Shown in pieces: positions 42,949-51,371 of a stretch of 64,000 bases of DNA (position 1 is its first letter; every line of letters begins with the position of its first letter). The stretch is from positions 1-64,000 of the forward strand of contig NZ_QYYD01000005.1 in the NCBI RefSeq assembly GCF_003591005.1. The letters are read 5' to 3'. The notes below the pieces were generated by a model. The model was not told the DNA's origin. It did no database searches and was given only the letters and a program-made list of their open reading frames with translations. Made by a program: the position numbers and the translations under genes. This stretch comes from Rhodopseudomonas palustris (lineage in GTDB: Bacteria; Pseudomonadota; Alphaproteobacteria; Rhizobiales; Xanthobacteraceae).

Positions 42949-44445
42949 CTAGCCGACACTCCCCTCGAGCGAGATCGAGATCAGCTTCTGGGCTTCAACG
43001 GCGAACTCCATCGGCAGTTGCTGGAGCACGTCCTTGACGAAGCCGTTGACGACGAGGCCGACGGCCTCCTCCTGCGATAGGCCGCGCTGAATGCAGTAGA
43101 ACAGCACGTCTTCGGAGATCTTCGACGTCGTAGCTTCGTGCTCGAACAGCGCCGAGGAATTCTTCGCTTCGATGTACGGCACTGTATGCGCGCCGCACTG
43201 GTCGCCGATCAGCAGCGAGTCGCAGGCGGTGAAGTTGCGCGTATTCTTGGCCTTGCGGTGCGCGGTGACGAGGCCCCGATAGGTGTTCTGCGATCGGCCG
43301 GCCGCGATACCTTTACTGATGATCCGGCTCGTGGTGTTGTTGCCGAGATGGATCATCTTGGTGCCGCTATCGACCTGCTGATAGCCGTTCGAGATCGCGA
43401 TCGAATAGAACTCGCCGCGCGAATTATCGCCGCGCAGGATGCAGCTCGGATATTTCCAGGTGATCGCCGAGCCGGTTTCGACCTGGGTCCAGGAGATCTT
43501 CGAATTGGCGCCGCGGCAGTCGCCCCGCTTGGTGACGAAGTTGTAGATGCCGCCCTTGCCTTCCGAATTGCCCGGGTACCAGTTCTGCACCGTCGAGTAC
43601 TTGATCTCGGCGTCGTCGAGCGTGACCAGTTCGACCACCGCGGCGTGCAGCTGGTTCTCGTCGCGCTGCGGCGCCGTGCAGCCTTCGAGATAGCTGACGT
43701 AGGAGCCCTTGTCGGCGATGATCAGCGTGCGCTCGAACTGGCCGGTGTTGCGCTCGTTGATGCGGAAATAGGTCGACAGCTCCATCGGGCAGCGCACGCC
43801 CGGCGGCACGTAGACGAACGAGCCGTCGGAGAACACCGCGGAGTTCAGCGTCGCGTAGAAATTGTCCGAGGTCGGCACCACCGTGCCGAGATATTTCTTC
43901 ACCAGATCCGGATGTTCTTTGATGGCTTCCGAGATCGGCATGAAGATCACGCCGGCCTTCTTCAGCTCGGCCTGGAACGTGGTCGCCACCGACACCGAAT
44001 CGAACACGGCATCGACCGCGATCTTGCGGCTCGGCGTGTCCGGTCCGCCCGGCGCCGGCTCGACGCCTTCGAGCAGCGCGACTTCGCGCAGCGGAATGCC
44101 CAGCTTCTCGTAGGTCTTGAGGATCTCCGGATCGATCTCGTCGAGCGAGCCGACGGTCTTCTTCGGCTTCGGCGCCGAATAGTAATAGAGATCCTGGAAG
44201 TCGATCTTCGGGTAGTTCACCCGCGCCCAGGTCGGCTCGGTCATCGTCAGCCAGCGACGATAGGCCTCGAGCCGCCACTGCAGCATCCAGTCCGGCTCGT
44301 TCTTCTTTGCTGAGATGAAGCGGACGATGTCTTCCGACAGCCCCTTCGGAGCCTTGTCGGACTCGATCAGCGTCTCGAATCCATAACGATATTGATCAAC
44401 GTCGATCTGGCGAACCCGATCGACGGTCTCTTGGACGGCAGCCAT
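42949..44445 (-). CDS. sufB: Fe-S cluster assembly scaffold subunit SufB
   Basis: A 498-residue SufB scaffold subunit, on which the cluster forms. Family segments [20 protein letters not shown], then [20 protein letters not shown], with the candidate sulfur-acceptor Cys in GCTAP, and [12 protein letters not shown]; near the end the [21 protein letters not shown] and [20 protein letters not shown] segments are typical. Full length. An Irr-box-like site lies about 80 bp upstream. The next gene downstream is the small ORF. Confidence 0.96.
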   Translation of the reverse strand: MAAVQETVDRVRQIDVDQYRYGFETLIESDKAPKGLSEDIVRFISAKKNEPDWMLQWRLEAYRRWLTMTEPTWARVNYPKIDFQDLYYYSAPKPKKTVGSLDEIDPEILKTYEKLGIPLREVALLEGVEPAPGGPDTPSRKIAVDAVFDSVSVATTFQAELKKAGVIFMPISEAIKEHPDLVKKYLGTVVPTSDNFYATLNSAVFSDGSFVYVPPGVRCPMELSTYFRINERNTGQFERTLIIADKGSYVSYLEGCTAPQRDENQLHAAVVELVTLDDAEIKYSTVQNWYPGNSEGKGGIYNFVTKRGDCRGANSKISWTQVETGSAITWKYPSCILRGDNSRGEFYSIAISNGYQQVDSGTKMIHLGNNTTSRIISKGIAAGRSQNTYRGLVTAHRKAKNTRNFTACDSLLIGDQCGAHTVPYIEAKNSSALFEHEATTSKISEDVLFYCIQRGLSQEEAVGLVVNGFVKDVLQQLPMEFAVEAQKLISISLEGSVG

Positions 44446-44525
44446 TTAAACCTCCGCTCGCGGTTTCAAGGACCGCGGTGGATCTGCTGGAACATGCTTA
44501 CACGATCCGGCGCGGGATGAAACCC

Positions 44526-44543
44526 TCTTAGAACCGTTCTGGC
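44526..44543. promoter_or_regulatory. Irr-box (iron control element)-like site before sufB
   Basis: CTTAGAACCGTTCTGGC matches the iron control element of alphaproteobacteria, which I recall as TTTAGAA-N3-TTCTAAA: the left half fits 6 of 7 and the right half 4 of 7. It lies about 82-98 bp before the sufB start and overlaps the last codons of the upstream desulfurase gene. Irr commonly regulates suf genes in this group when RirA is absent. Predicted by eye only. Confidence 0.45.
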
Positions 44544-45703
44544 ACTGTTTCATGATCTCTCTTAGTTAGGTTGCCGGCGAGCCTTTTCCAAGCATTTAGG
44601 CACGCCTCGATGTCGGATTCGCTACTCGACCAGCCGAGACTGATGCGTATGGCCGACTGTGCAAGTTCCGGACCGTACCCCATCGCCTGCAGCACGTGCG
44701 ACGGCTGCACCTTGCCCGACGAGCACGCCGAGCCCGACGACACCGCAACCCCGGCGAGGTCGAAGCCGATCACGGCCGTCTCCGCGCGCAGTCCCGGGAC
44801 GGCGAACAGCGTCGTGTTCGGCAGCCGGGCGACGGATTCGGCGATCACGAAGCCGCCGAGGCTGCCCTCGGTCTGCCTCAAGCCTTTCTCGAGCCGATCG
44901 CGGAGTTCTTCCACGCGCGCCATATCCTCCACCATGGTCGGCAGCGCGGCCGAAACCGCCGCCCCGAATCCAGCAATCCCTGCGACATTCTCGGTGCCGG
45001 CCCTCCGGCCGAACTCCTGCCCGCCCCCGCGCAGCAGCGGCTCGAGCCCTTGCACGTCCGCGCCGAGCACCAGGGCCCCGACGCCTTTCGGTCCGCCGAT
45101 CTTGTGCGCAGACAGCGACATCAATTCGGCGCCCAACTCTTTGATCCGCAACGGCACCTTGCCTAGCGCCTGGATCGCATCGACGTGCAGCATGCCGCCC
45201 GCGGCGTGAACAATTTCAGATGCCTGCTCCACCGGTTGCAGCGCTCCGGTCTCGTTGTTGGCGAGCATCAGCGACATCAGCGCCGGTGGCCCTTCCGCGA
45301 GAAGCTGTCGCAAGTGATCGAGGTTGAGAACGCCTTCAGGTGTCACTTCAACCACTTCAATCTGCTCGCGAGCAAACCGCCCGCCGCTCAGCACCGCGGC
45401 GTGCTCGATGGCCGAAACCAGCAGCCGCTCAACAGGTTGGGAACCGATGCGGAGACCCGGCGTGAGCGCAAGCATAATCGCCTCGGTGCCGCCGGAAGTG
45501 AACACAACGTCACGCGCCGAAGCTCCGACTGCTGCCGCCACCGCCGCCCGTGCCTGCTCCACCAGTCCCCGCGCCGCCCGGCCTTCGGCGTGGATCGATG
45601 ACGGATTGCCCGCCAGCTCCAGCGCAGCCGTCATCGCCGCCAGGGCCTCCGGCCGCAGCGGTGTGGTGGCATTCCAATCGAGATACACGCGTTTGCTGGT
45701 CAC
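44528..45703 (-). CDS. Second cysteine desulfurase (NifS/IscS type)
   Basis: A 391-residue group I cysteine desulfurase. Family start RVYLDWNATTPLRPEA; PLP lysine in LSAHKIGGPKGVGAL (about 200); the catalytic Cys is in the longer flexible loop SSGSACSSGKVQPSH (about 325), typical of NifS/IscS rather than SufS. It opens the suf gene cluster, giving the cluster two desulfurases of different groups. GTG 45703 is chosen because AAGGGAAG lies about 8 bases upstream; the frame also opens at ATG 45778. Confidence 0.9.
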   Translation of the reverse strand: MTSKRVYLDWNATTPLRPEALAAMTAALELAGNPSSIHAEGRAARGLVEQARAAVAAAVGASARDVVFTSGGTEAIMLALTPGLRIGSQPVERLLVSAIEHAAVLSGGRFAREQIEVVEVTPEGVLNLDHLRQLLAEGPPALMSLMLANNETGALQPVEQASEIVHAAGGMLHVDAIQALGKVPLRIKELGAELMSLSAHKIGGPKGVGALVLGADVQGLEPLLRGGGQEFGRRAGTENVAGIAGFGAAVSAALPTMVEDMARVEELRDRLEKGLRQTEGSLGGFVIAESVARLPNTTLFAVPGLRAETAVIGFDLAGVAVSSGSACSSGKVQPSHVLQAMGYGPELAQSAIRISLGWSSSESDIEACLNAWKRLAGNLTKRDHETVPERF

Positions 45704-45940
45704 CCAGTCAGCTTCCCTTGTTCCATGTCGCACATTCCGTGTCGCAATACCTGCACCGGAAATCCTGTAGGCGTTCAATATGCTTGCATTTGGCCCTGCG
45801 CCCTATGCTAGAACGCAACTCCCCGTTCATCCGGCCAAATGCCAGACCCGCACGACGGCGTCAGGCGGCCGATGCTGTGCAAGCCCGGTGCGCACCTGAC
45901 GCGCCAGGCCAGATGCCAAGATGTCTACCAAGGATCGCTG

Positions 45941-46588
45941 ATGCCTGAAGTTATTTTCACCGGTCCGGCGGGCCGCCTCGAAGGCCGCTATCACCCCGCC
46001 AAGCAGAAGAACGCCCCGATTGCGATGGTGCTGCATCCGCACCCGCAGTTCCGCGGCAACATGAACCACCCGATCGTCTATCAGGTGTATTACGCCTTTG
46101 TGGCCCGCGGTTTCTCGGTGCTGCGCTTCAATTTCCGCGGCGTCGGCCGCAGCCAGGGCTCGTTCGACCACGGCACCGGCGAATTGTCCGATGCCGCCTC
46201 GGCGCTCGACTGGGCCCAGACCATCAACCCCGAGGCCCGCGCCTGCTGGGTCGCCGGCTTCTCGTTCGGCGCCTGGATCGGCATGCAGCTGTTGATGCGC
46301 CGGCCCGAGGTCGAAGGCTTCATCTCGATCGCCCCGGAACCGAACCGCTACGATTTCTCGTTCCTGGCGCCCTGCCCGTCGTCCGGCCTGATCGTCCACG
46401 GCGAGAAGGACATCGTCGCCCCGGCCAAGGACGTCAACACGCTGGTCGAAAAGCTGAAGACCCAGAAGGGCATCGTCATCGACCAGCAGACCATCCCCGG
46501 CGCCAACCACTTCTTCGAGGACAAGATGGAGCCGCTGATGGAGACGGTGACGTCCTATCTCGACATGCGGCTCGCCAACGTTCGCTGA
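45941..46588 (+). CDS. Alpha/beta hydrolase (COG2945-like)
   Basis: A 215-residue hydrolase. The opening FTGPAGRLEGRYHP, then the oxyanion segment LHPHPQFRGNMNHPIVY, the nucleophile Ser in AGFSFGAWIG (about 107), Asp in VHGEKDIVAP and His in IPGANHFFED (about 190) match small alpha/beta hydrolases of the COG2945 type. Substrate unknown. AAGGAT lies 5 bases before ATG 45941; the earlier ATG 45839 lacks a ribosome site. It diverges from the suf cluster across 237 bp. Confidence 0.88.
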   Translation: MPEVIFTGPAGRLEGRYHPAKQKNAPIAMVLHPHPQFRGNMNHPIVYQVYYAFVARGFSVLRFNFRGVGRSQGSFDHGTGELSDAASALDWAQTINPEARACWVAGFSFGAWIGMQLLMRRPEVEGFISIAPEPNRYDFSFLAPCPSSGLIVHGEKDIVAPAKDVNTLVEKLKTQKGIVIDQQTIPGANHFFEDKMEPLMETVTSYLDMRLANVR

Positions 46589-46594
46589 AGCTTC

Positions 46595-46669
46595 CGTCAT
46601 TGCGAGCGAAGCGAAGCAATCCAGCCCCGTGCCGTGCGCGCTGGATTGCTTCGCTGCGCTCGCAATGAC
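46595..46669. repeat. Palindromic intergenic repeat (CGTCATTGCGAGC family)
   Basis: The arms CGTCATTGCGAGCGAAGCGA and its complement GCTTCGCTGCGCTCGCAATGAC flank a short centre. It sits between the convergent hydrolase and anmK genes, a usual place for such repeats. Confidence 0.88.
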
Positions 46670-46677
46670 TACCTAAT

Positions 46678-47781
46678 TTACGGCCGCGCCAGCAGCCCAC
46701 CGGTCATCGGGAACGCCACGCCGGTGGTCGCCGGATAGCTCAGCGGCAGACCCTTCAGGCCGCGGGCCGCCAAGAAGCCGAAGGCTTGCGCCTCCATCGC
46801 GTCCGCCGACCAGCCGAGCGCATCCGCGCTCTCGACCTGCGCCGGCGCCAGCCGCTCCCGCAGCATCCGCAGCATCGTCAGATTGCGCGCGCCGCCGCCG
46901 GTGATGATCACGCTGCGCGGCGGCTTCGGCAGCAGCGGCACGATCGCCGCGATCGCGCCGGCCGTGAATGCGGTCAATGTCGCCGCTCCATCCGCCGCCG
47001 ACCAGTTTCCCAGCGCCAGCGCTGCAAAATCGTTGCGGTCGAGCGACTTCGGCGCGGGCTTGGCGAAGAATCGATGCTGCAGCGCCTGCGCCAGCCAGAC
47101 TTGGTCGGCCGTGCCCTGAGCAGCCAGCCGGCCCTCGCAATCGAACGCCTGCCCCATCGTCCGCAATACGAAATCGTCGAGCAGTGCGTTGCCGGGTCCG
47201 GTATCGCAGGCGATCAGCGTGTCATTGCCATCGATGTAGGTGACGTTCGACACCCCGCCGATATTCACCACCAGCACCGGCCCGTCGCGACCAAGCGACT
47301 GCGCCAGCGCGCGGTGATACACCGGCACGAACGGTGCGCCCTGTCCGCCAGAAGCGACGTCGGCCGCGCGGAAGTCGTAGACAACCGGAATGTGAATGGC
47401 CTTCGCCAGCGCCTGCGCGTCACCGATCTGGACGGTGAGCTTTGACGCTGGACGATGCAGCACGGTCTGGCCATGGAAGCCAACGATATCAACCGTGTCG
47501 GCCGCGATGCCGTTGGACGCCGTGAACGCCGCGACGGCCTCCGCATGAGCGATCGTCACCGCGCGCTCGGCCTCGCCAAGACAGCCGGGCCGAGCGTCAC
47601 GGCGCTCGAGCTGCGTCGCCTCGGCCAGCGCCTGGCGCAGCAGCGCGCGTTCGGGCTCGCTGTAAGGCCGATAGAACGAGGGGCCGAGTTCGGCCACCCG
47701 ACGCCCATCGGTCTTGATCAGCGCGACGTCCACGCCATCCAGCGACGTCCCACTCATCAATCCAATCGCAGTCAGCATCAT
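46678..47781 (-). CDS. anmK: Anhydro-N-acetylmuramic acid kinase
   Basis: A 367-residue sugar kinase that opens and phosphorylates 1,6-anhydro-MurNAc to MurNAc-6-phosphate for cell-wall recycling. Diagnostic segments are MSGTSLDGVDVALI at the start, DIVGFHGQTVLHRP, VVNIGGVSNVTYI, CDTGPGNALLDDFV and IITGGGARN. ATG 47781 or 47778 starts it. It diverges from tyrS, as in many related genomes. Confidence 0.95.
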   Translation of the reverse strand: MMLTAIGLMSGTSLDGVDVALIKTDGRRVAELGPSFYRPYSEPERALLRQALAEATQLERRDARPGCLGEAERAVTIAHAEAVAAFTASNGIAADTVDIVGFHGQTVLHRPASKLTVQIGDAQALAKAIHIPVVYDFRAADVASGGQGAPFVPVYHRALAQSLGRDGPVLVVNIGGVSNVTYIDGNDTLIACDTGPGNALLDDFVLRTMGQAFDCEGRLAAQGTADQVWLAQALQHRFFAKPAPKSLDRNDFAALALGNWSAADGAATLTAFTAGAIAAIVPLLPKPPRSVIITGGGARNLTMLRMLRERLAPAQVESADALGWSADAMEAQAFGFLAARGLKGLPLSYPATTGVAFPMTGGLLARP

Positions 47782-47939
47782 GGGCTATGCGCCTTTCCGA
47801 GCGCTGCGGAAGGTCCAACTTGTGTCAAACACGCAGTTCTTATAATGCCACACAGTAACCCGCCTGAAAGACCTTCCTGCACCACGCTTGGCGCGATCTG
47901 CGCCGAACGTGAAGGATCAGTGATCAGAGATCGATACAG

Positions 47940-49196
47940 ATGGCCGCCTTTAAGTCAGATTTTATGAATGTGCTCCAAGAGCGGGGCTTCATTCATCAGA
48001 TTTCCGACCCGGATTCGCTGGACGCGCTCGCCGCCAAGCGCGAGGTGGTGGCCTATGTGGGTTATGACTGCACCGCGGCCTCGCTGCATGTCGGTCACCT
48101 GCTGTCGATCATGATGCTGCATTGGCTGCAGGCGACCGGCAACAAGCCGATCGCCCTGATGGGCGGCGGCACCACCCGCGTCGGTGATCCGTCCGGCCGC
48201 GACGAGACCCGCAAGATCCTGACCTACGAGCAGATCGACGCCAACAAGGAGTCGATCAAGGGCACCTTCGCCAAGTTCATCAAATTCGGCGACGGCGCCA
48301 GCGACGCCCTGATGGCCGACAACGCCGAGTGGCTGACCAAGCTCAACTACATCGAGATGCTGCGCGACATCGGCCGCCACTTCTCGATCAACCGCATGTT
48401 GACGATGGATTCGGTGCGGATGCGGCTCGAGCGCGAGCAGGAGCTGTCGTTCATCGAATTCAACTACATGATCCTGCAGTCCTACGACTTCGTCGAGCTG
48501 GCACGGCGCTACAACTGCAATCTGCAGATGGGCGGCTCCGATCAGTGGGGCAACATCGTCACCGGCGTCGATCTCGGTCGCCGTATGGGCACGCATCAGC
48601 TGCACGCGCTCACTTGCCCGCTGCTGACGACGGCATCCGGCGCCAAGATGGGCAAGACTGCCGCCGGCGCGGTCTGGCTCAACGGCGACATGCTGTCGCC
48701 CTATGATTACTGGCAGTACTGGCGCAACACCGAGGACGCCGACGTCGGCCGCTTCCTCAAGCTGTTCACGCTATTGCCGATGGACGAGATCGAGCGACTG
48801 TCGAAGCTGCAGGGCGCCGAGATCAACGACGCCAAGAAGGTGCTCGCCACCGAGGCGACCGCGCTGATCCACGGCCGCGAAGCCGCGGAGAAGGCCGAAG
48901 CCACCGCGCGCACCACCTTCGAACAGGGCGGCACCGCGCAGGATCTGCCGAGCGTCGAGATCGCGCGTGCCGAACTCGACGCCGGCATCGGCGTGCTGGC
49001 CGCGTTCGCCGAGAAGGCCGGGCTCGTCGCCTCCAACGGCGAAGCGCGCCGCCAGATCAAGGCCGGCGGCCTCAAGGTCAACGACATCGCCGTGACCGAC
49101 GAGAAGATGGCGCTGACCGCGGCCAATCTCACGGCCGACGGCGTCATCAAGCTGTCGATGGGCAAGAAGAAGCACGTGCTGCTGAAGCCTGCATAG
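47940..49196 (+). CDS. tyrS: Tyrosyl-tRNA synthetase
   Basis: A 418-residue class I synthetase charging tRNA-Tyr. The HIGH motif reads HVGH (50-53), the tyrosine-binding region is around YDCTAASLH, and the KMSKS motif reads KMGKT (about 238). A C-terminal S4 RNA-binding domain ([21 protein letters not shown]) closes the protein. ATG 47940 follows GAAGGATCAG at a somewhat long distance; GATCAG is repeated just before the start. It faces away from anmK. Confidence 0.96.
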   Translation: MAAFKSDFMNVLQERGFIHQISDPDSLDALAAKREVVAYVGYDCTAASLHVGHLLSIMMLHWLQATGNKPIALMGGGTTRVGDPSGRDETRKILTYEQIDANKESIKGTFAKFIKFGDGASDALMADNAEWLTKLNYIEMLRDIGRHFSINRMLTMDSVRMRLEREQELSFIEFNYMILQSYDFVELARRYNCNLQMGGSDQWGNIVTGVDLGRRMGTHQLHALTCPLLTTASGAKMGKTAAGAVWLNGDMLSPYDYWQYWRNTEDADVGRFLKLFTLLPMDEIERLSKLQGAEINDAKKVLATEATALIHGREAAEKAEATARTTFEQGGTAQDLPSVEIARAELDAGIGVLAAFAEKAGLVASNGEARRQIKAGGLKVNDIAVTDEKMALTAANLTADGVIKLSMGKKKHVLLKPA

Positions 49197-49273
49197 CCCC
49201 ATTCGCCGCAGGCGCTGTTCTTTTCCGGCGGAAACGCGCTCCATGGCGCAAACATCGCCGGGAAGAATCGCCT

Positions 49274-50503
49274 TTGCATCCCACCTCAACTTCGCGCGCG
49301 CCGCAACGCACCGGCCTCGCCGTGCTTGGCGTCTGCTTCGTGCTGTCGCTGCTCAGCCGCGGGCTCGGTGAAAGCTTCACCGTGTTCCTGCTGCCGATCT
49401 CGCAATCGTTCGGCTGGGACCGCGCCGAGGTGGTGTCGATCTATTCGCTGACGGCGCTGTGCACCGGCCTCGCCTCGCCGTTCGTCGGCCGGCTGTTCGA
49501 TCGCTCTGGTCCGCGCGTCGTCTACATGCTCGGCCTGCTGCTGCTCGGCGGCGCGTTTCTCGGCGCGGCGATCGCCCAGCAGCTGTGGCAGTTGCAGATC
49601 GCAGTCGGCCTCTGCGTTGGGCTCGGCATCGCCTTGACCGGCAATGTGCCGAACTCGATCCTGCTCGGCCGCTGGTTCGGACCGCGGCTGCCGACCGCGA
49701 TGGCGGTGGTGTACTCGGCGACCGGCGCCGGCGTGCTGCTGATGCTGCCGATCGCGCAGCTGCTGATCGATCGCTCCGGCTGGCGCGGCGCCTATGAGCT
49801 GCTCGGCGCCGCGATGCTCCTGCTGATCGTACCGCTGCTGATGCTGCCGTGGCGCCGCTATGCCGCCGGAACCGCCGGCCTATCGCCAGCCCCCACGCTC
49901 GAAGCGCCGGACGACGGCTGGACGCTGCGGCTGGCGATCCGCCATCACGCGTTCTGGGCGCTGTTCGCCACCTTCTTCTTCACCGCGATCGGCATGTACG
50001 CGATCTCCGCGCAGGTCGTCGCCTATCTGGTCGACGCCGGCTTCCCGCCGCTGCAGGCCGCGACCGCCTGGGGCTTTTCGGGCGTAGTGCTGGTGGTCGG
50101 CATGCTGAGCGTGAGCTGGCTCGACGGCGTGATCGGGCGACGGCCGTCGATCCTGTTCAGTTACGCGATCTCGATCACCGGGATCGTGCTGCTGTGGCTG
50201 CTGCAATGGTACCCGAACTACGTGGTGCTGTCGGGTTTCGTGCTGTGTTTCGGCAGCATGATCGGCTCGCGCGGGCCGCTGATCACCGCCACCGCCATGA
50301 AGGTGTTTCGCGGCAAGCAGGTCGGGCTGATCTACGGCACCATCACGATCGGCAGCGGCCTCGGCTCGGCGTTCGGCTCATGGTGCGGCGGCCTGATCCA
50401 CGACCTCAGCGGCAGCTACAATCCGCTGATCGCGTTCGCGTTGGTCGCCGTGCTGATCGGCATGATCCCGTTCCTGGTCGTGCCGGCGCTGCGGGAGCGA
50501 TAA
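49274..50503 (+). CDS. MFS transporter
   Basis: A 409-residue major facilitator permease with about 12 membrane helices. The N-terminal-half loop GRLFDRSGPRVVYMLG matches the family motif GxLxDRxGxR. It resembles oxalate/formate or monocarboxylate-type MFS proteins, but the substrate is not clear. The start is TTG 49274, with GGAAG 8 bases upstream; no ATG fits. It follows tyrS by 77 bp. Confidence 0.88.
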   Translation: MHPTSTSRAPQRTGLAVLGVCFVLSLLSRGLGESFTVFLLPISQSFGWDRAEVVSIYSLTALCTGLASPFVGRLFDRSGPRVVYMLGLLLLGGAFLGAAIAQQLWQLQIAVGLCVGLGIALTGNVPNSILLGRWFGPRLPTAMAVVYSATGAGVLLMLPIAQLLIDRSGWRGAYELLGAAMLLLIVPLLMLPWRRYAAGTAGLSPAPTLEAPDDGWTLRLAIRHHAFWALFATFFFTAIGMYAISAQVVAYLVDAGFPPLQAATAWGFSGVVLVVGMLSVSWLDGVIGRRPSILFSYAISITGIVLLWLLQWYPNYVVLSGFVLCFGSMIGSRGPLITATAMKVFRGKQVGLIYGTITIGSGLGSAFGSWCGGLIHDLSGSYNPLIAFALVAVLIGMIPFLVVPALRER

Positions 50504-50671
50504 CTCACAGCCATTGCGACGCACTCGCAGATAACGTCTGGCGCCGCTGCGACATCGCGTCGCCTGCAGCTCTGATCAGAAAATTGTGTTCCGAAGATTT
50601 GCGCTCGATCACATCGGCGCATCGGCGATGCCGCACATGATGCCGTCGTGGGTAGCTCGCGCCGCAGGATG

Positions 50672-50690
50672 CTGCGTGTCGCAGATTTTT
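50672..50690 (+). terminator. Short hairpin with T-run upstream of the cytochrome b561 gene
   Basis: CTGCG-TGT-CGCAG (50672-50684) is a perfect 5-bp stem followed by ATTTTT. It lies within 20 bp of the next start codon, so it could be the end of the MFS transcript or an attenuator-like leader structure. The stem is short and confidence is low. The rest of the 199-bp gap shows nothing clear. Confidence 0.3.
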
Positions 50691-50702
50691 CCGGGAGAGA
50701 CC

Positions 50703-51263
50703 ATGACCACGACCACCCTTGATACAGCCGACAAAAGCCCCCGGGAGTACGGCGCCCTCGCCGTCACCATCCACTGGGCCATCTTTTTTGCTGTGATCGC
50801 GCTGTTCGCGTCGATGAACTACGCGCACAGCCTCGACAAGGCCGACCCGCTGCGTCGTACGCTTTACGACTGGCACAAGGCGGTCGGCACCATCGTGCTC
50901 GGCGTCGCGGTGCTGCGCATTCTGTGGATCAATATCCACGGCGCGCCCGAGCTGGTGCCGTCGCCGCGGATCACCGAGGTGATCGCGCGGATCAGCCACG
51001 GCCTGCTGTATCTGTTGCTGATCGCCGTGCCCGTCACGGGCCTCGGTATGTCACTGTTCTCGGGACGCGGCGTCGATCTGCTTGGCATCCCGCCGCTGGC
51101 CAAGAACGAGGCGCTGGCCGGCGCGCTGCATGCGGCCCACGAACCGCTCTTCCTTGCCACCGTTGCGGTGGTGTTCATCCACATCGTCGGCGCGCTGTGG
51201 CACCAGTATTTCCGTCACGACGCCACGCTCGGCCGCATGGTGCCGTGGCTGCGGGCAAAGTAA
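50703..51263 (+). CDS. Cytochrome b561 family protein
   Basis: A 186-residue inner-membrane dihaem cytochrome b of the bacterial b561 type with four membrane helices. Candidate haem-ligand His residues are in the first helix (TIHW, about 20), at DWHKAVG, in the third helix (SHGLLYLLL) and near the end (HIVGALWHQYF). It carries electrons from the quinone pool or buffers superoxide. GGGAGAG lies just before ATG 50703; an earlier start at 50586 is unlikely. Confidence 0.92.
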   Translation: MTTTTLDTADKSPREYGALAVTIHWAIFFAVIALFASMNYAHSLDKADPLRRTLYDWHKAVGTIVLGVAVLRILWINIHGAPELVPSPRITEVIARISHGLLYLLLIAVPVTGLGMSLFSGRGVDLLGIPPLAKNEALAGALHAAHEPLFLATVAVVFIHIVGALWHQYFRHDATLGRMVPWLRAK

Positions 51264-51271
51264 CCGCCCCA

Positions 51272-51355
51272 CGTCATTGCGAGGAGGCGAAGCCGACGAA
51301 GCAATCCAGCGCCGTGCACTGCGCTGGATTGCTTCGCCTTCGGCTCGCAATGACG
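51272..51355. repeat. Palindromic intergenic repeat (CGTCATTGCGAGC family)
   Basis: The arms CGTCATTGCGAGGAGGCGAA and TTCGGCTCGCAATGACG surround inner CAATCCAGCGC and GCGCTGGATTG arms. It sits between the convergent cytochrome b561 and YhdP-like genes. Confidence 0.86.
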
Positions 51356-51371
51356 GAAATCTGCCGGTTTG

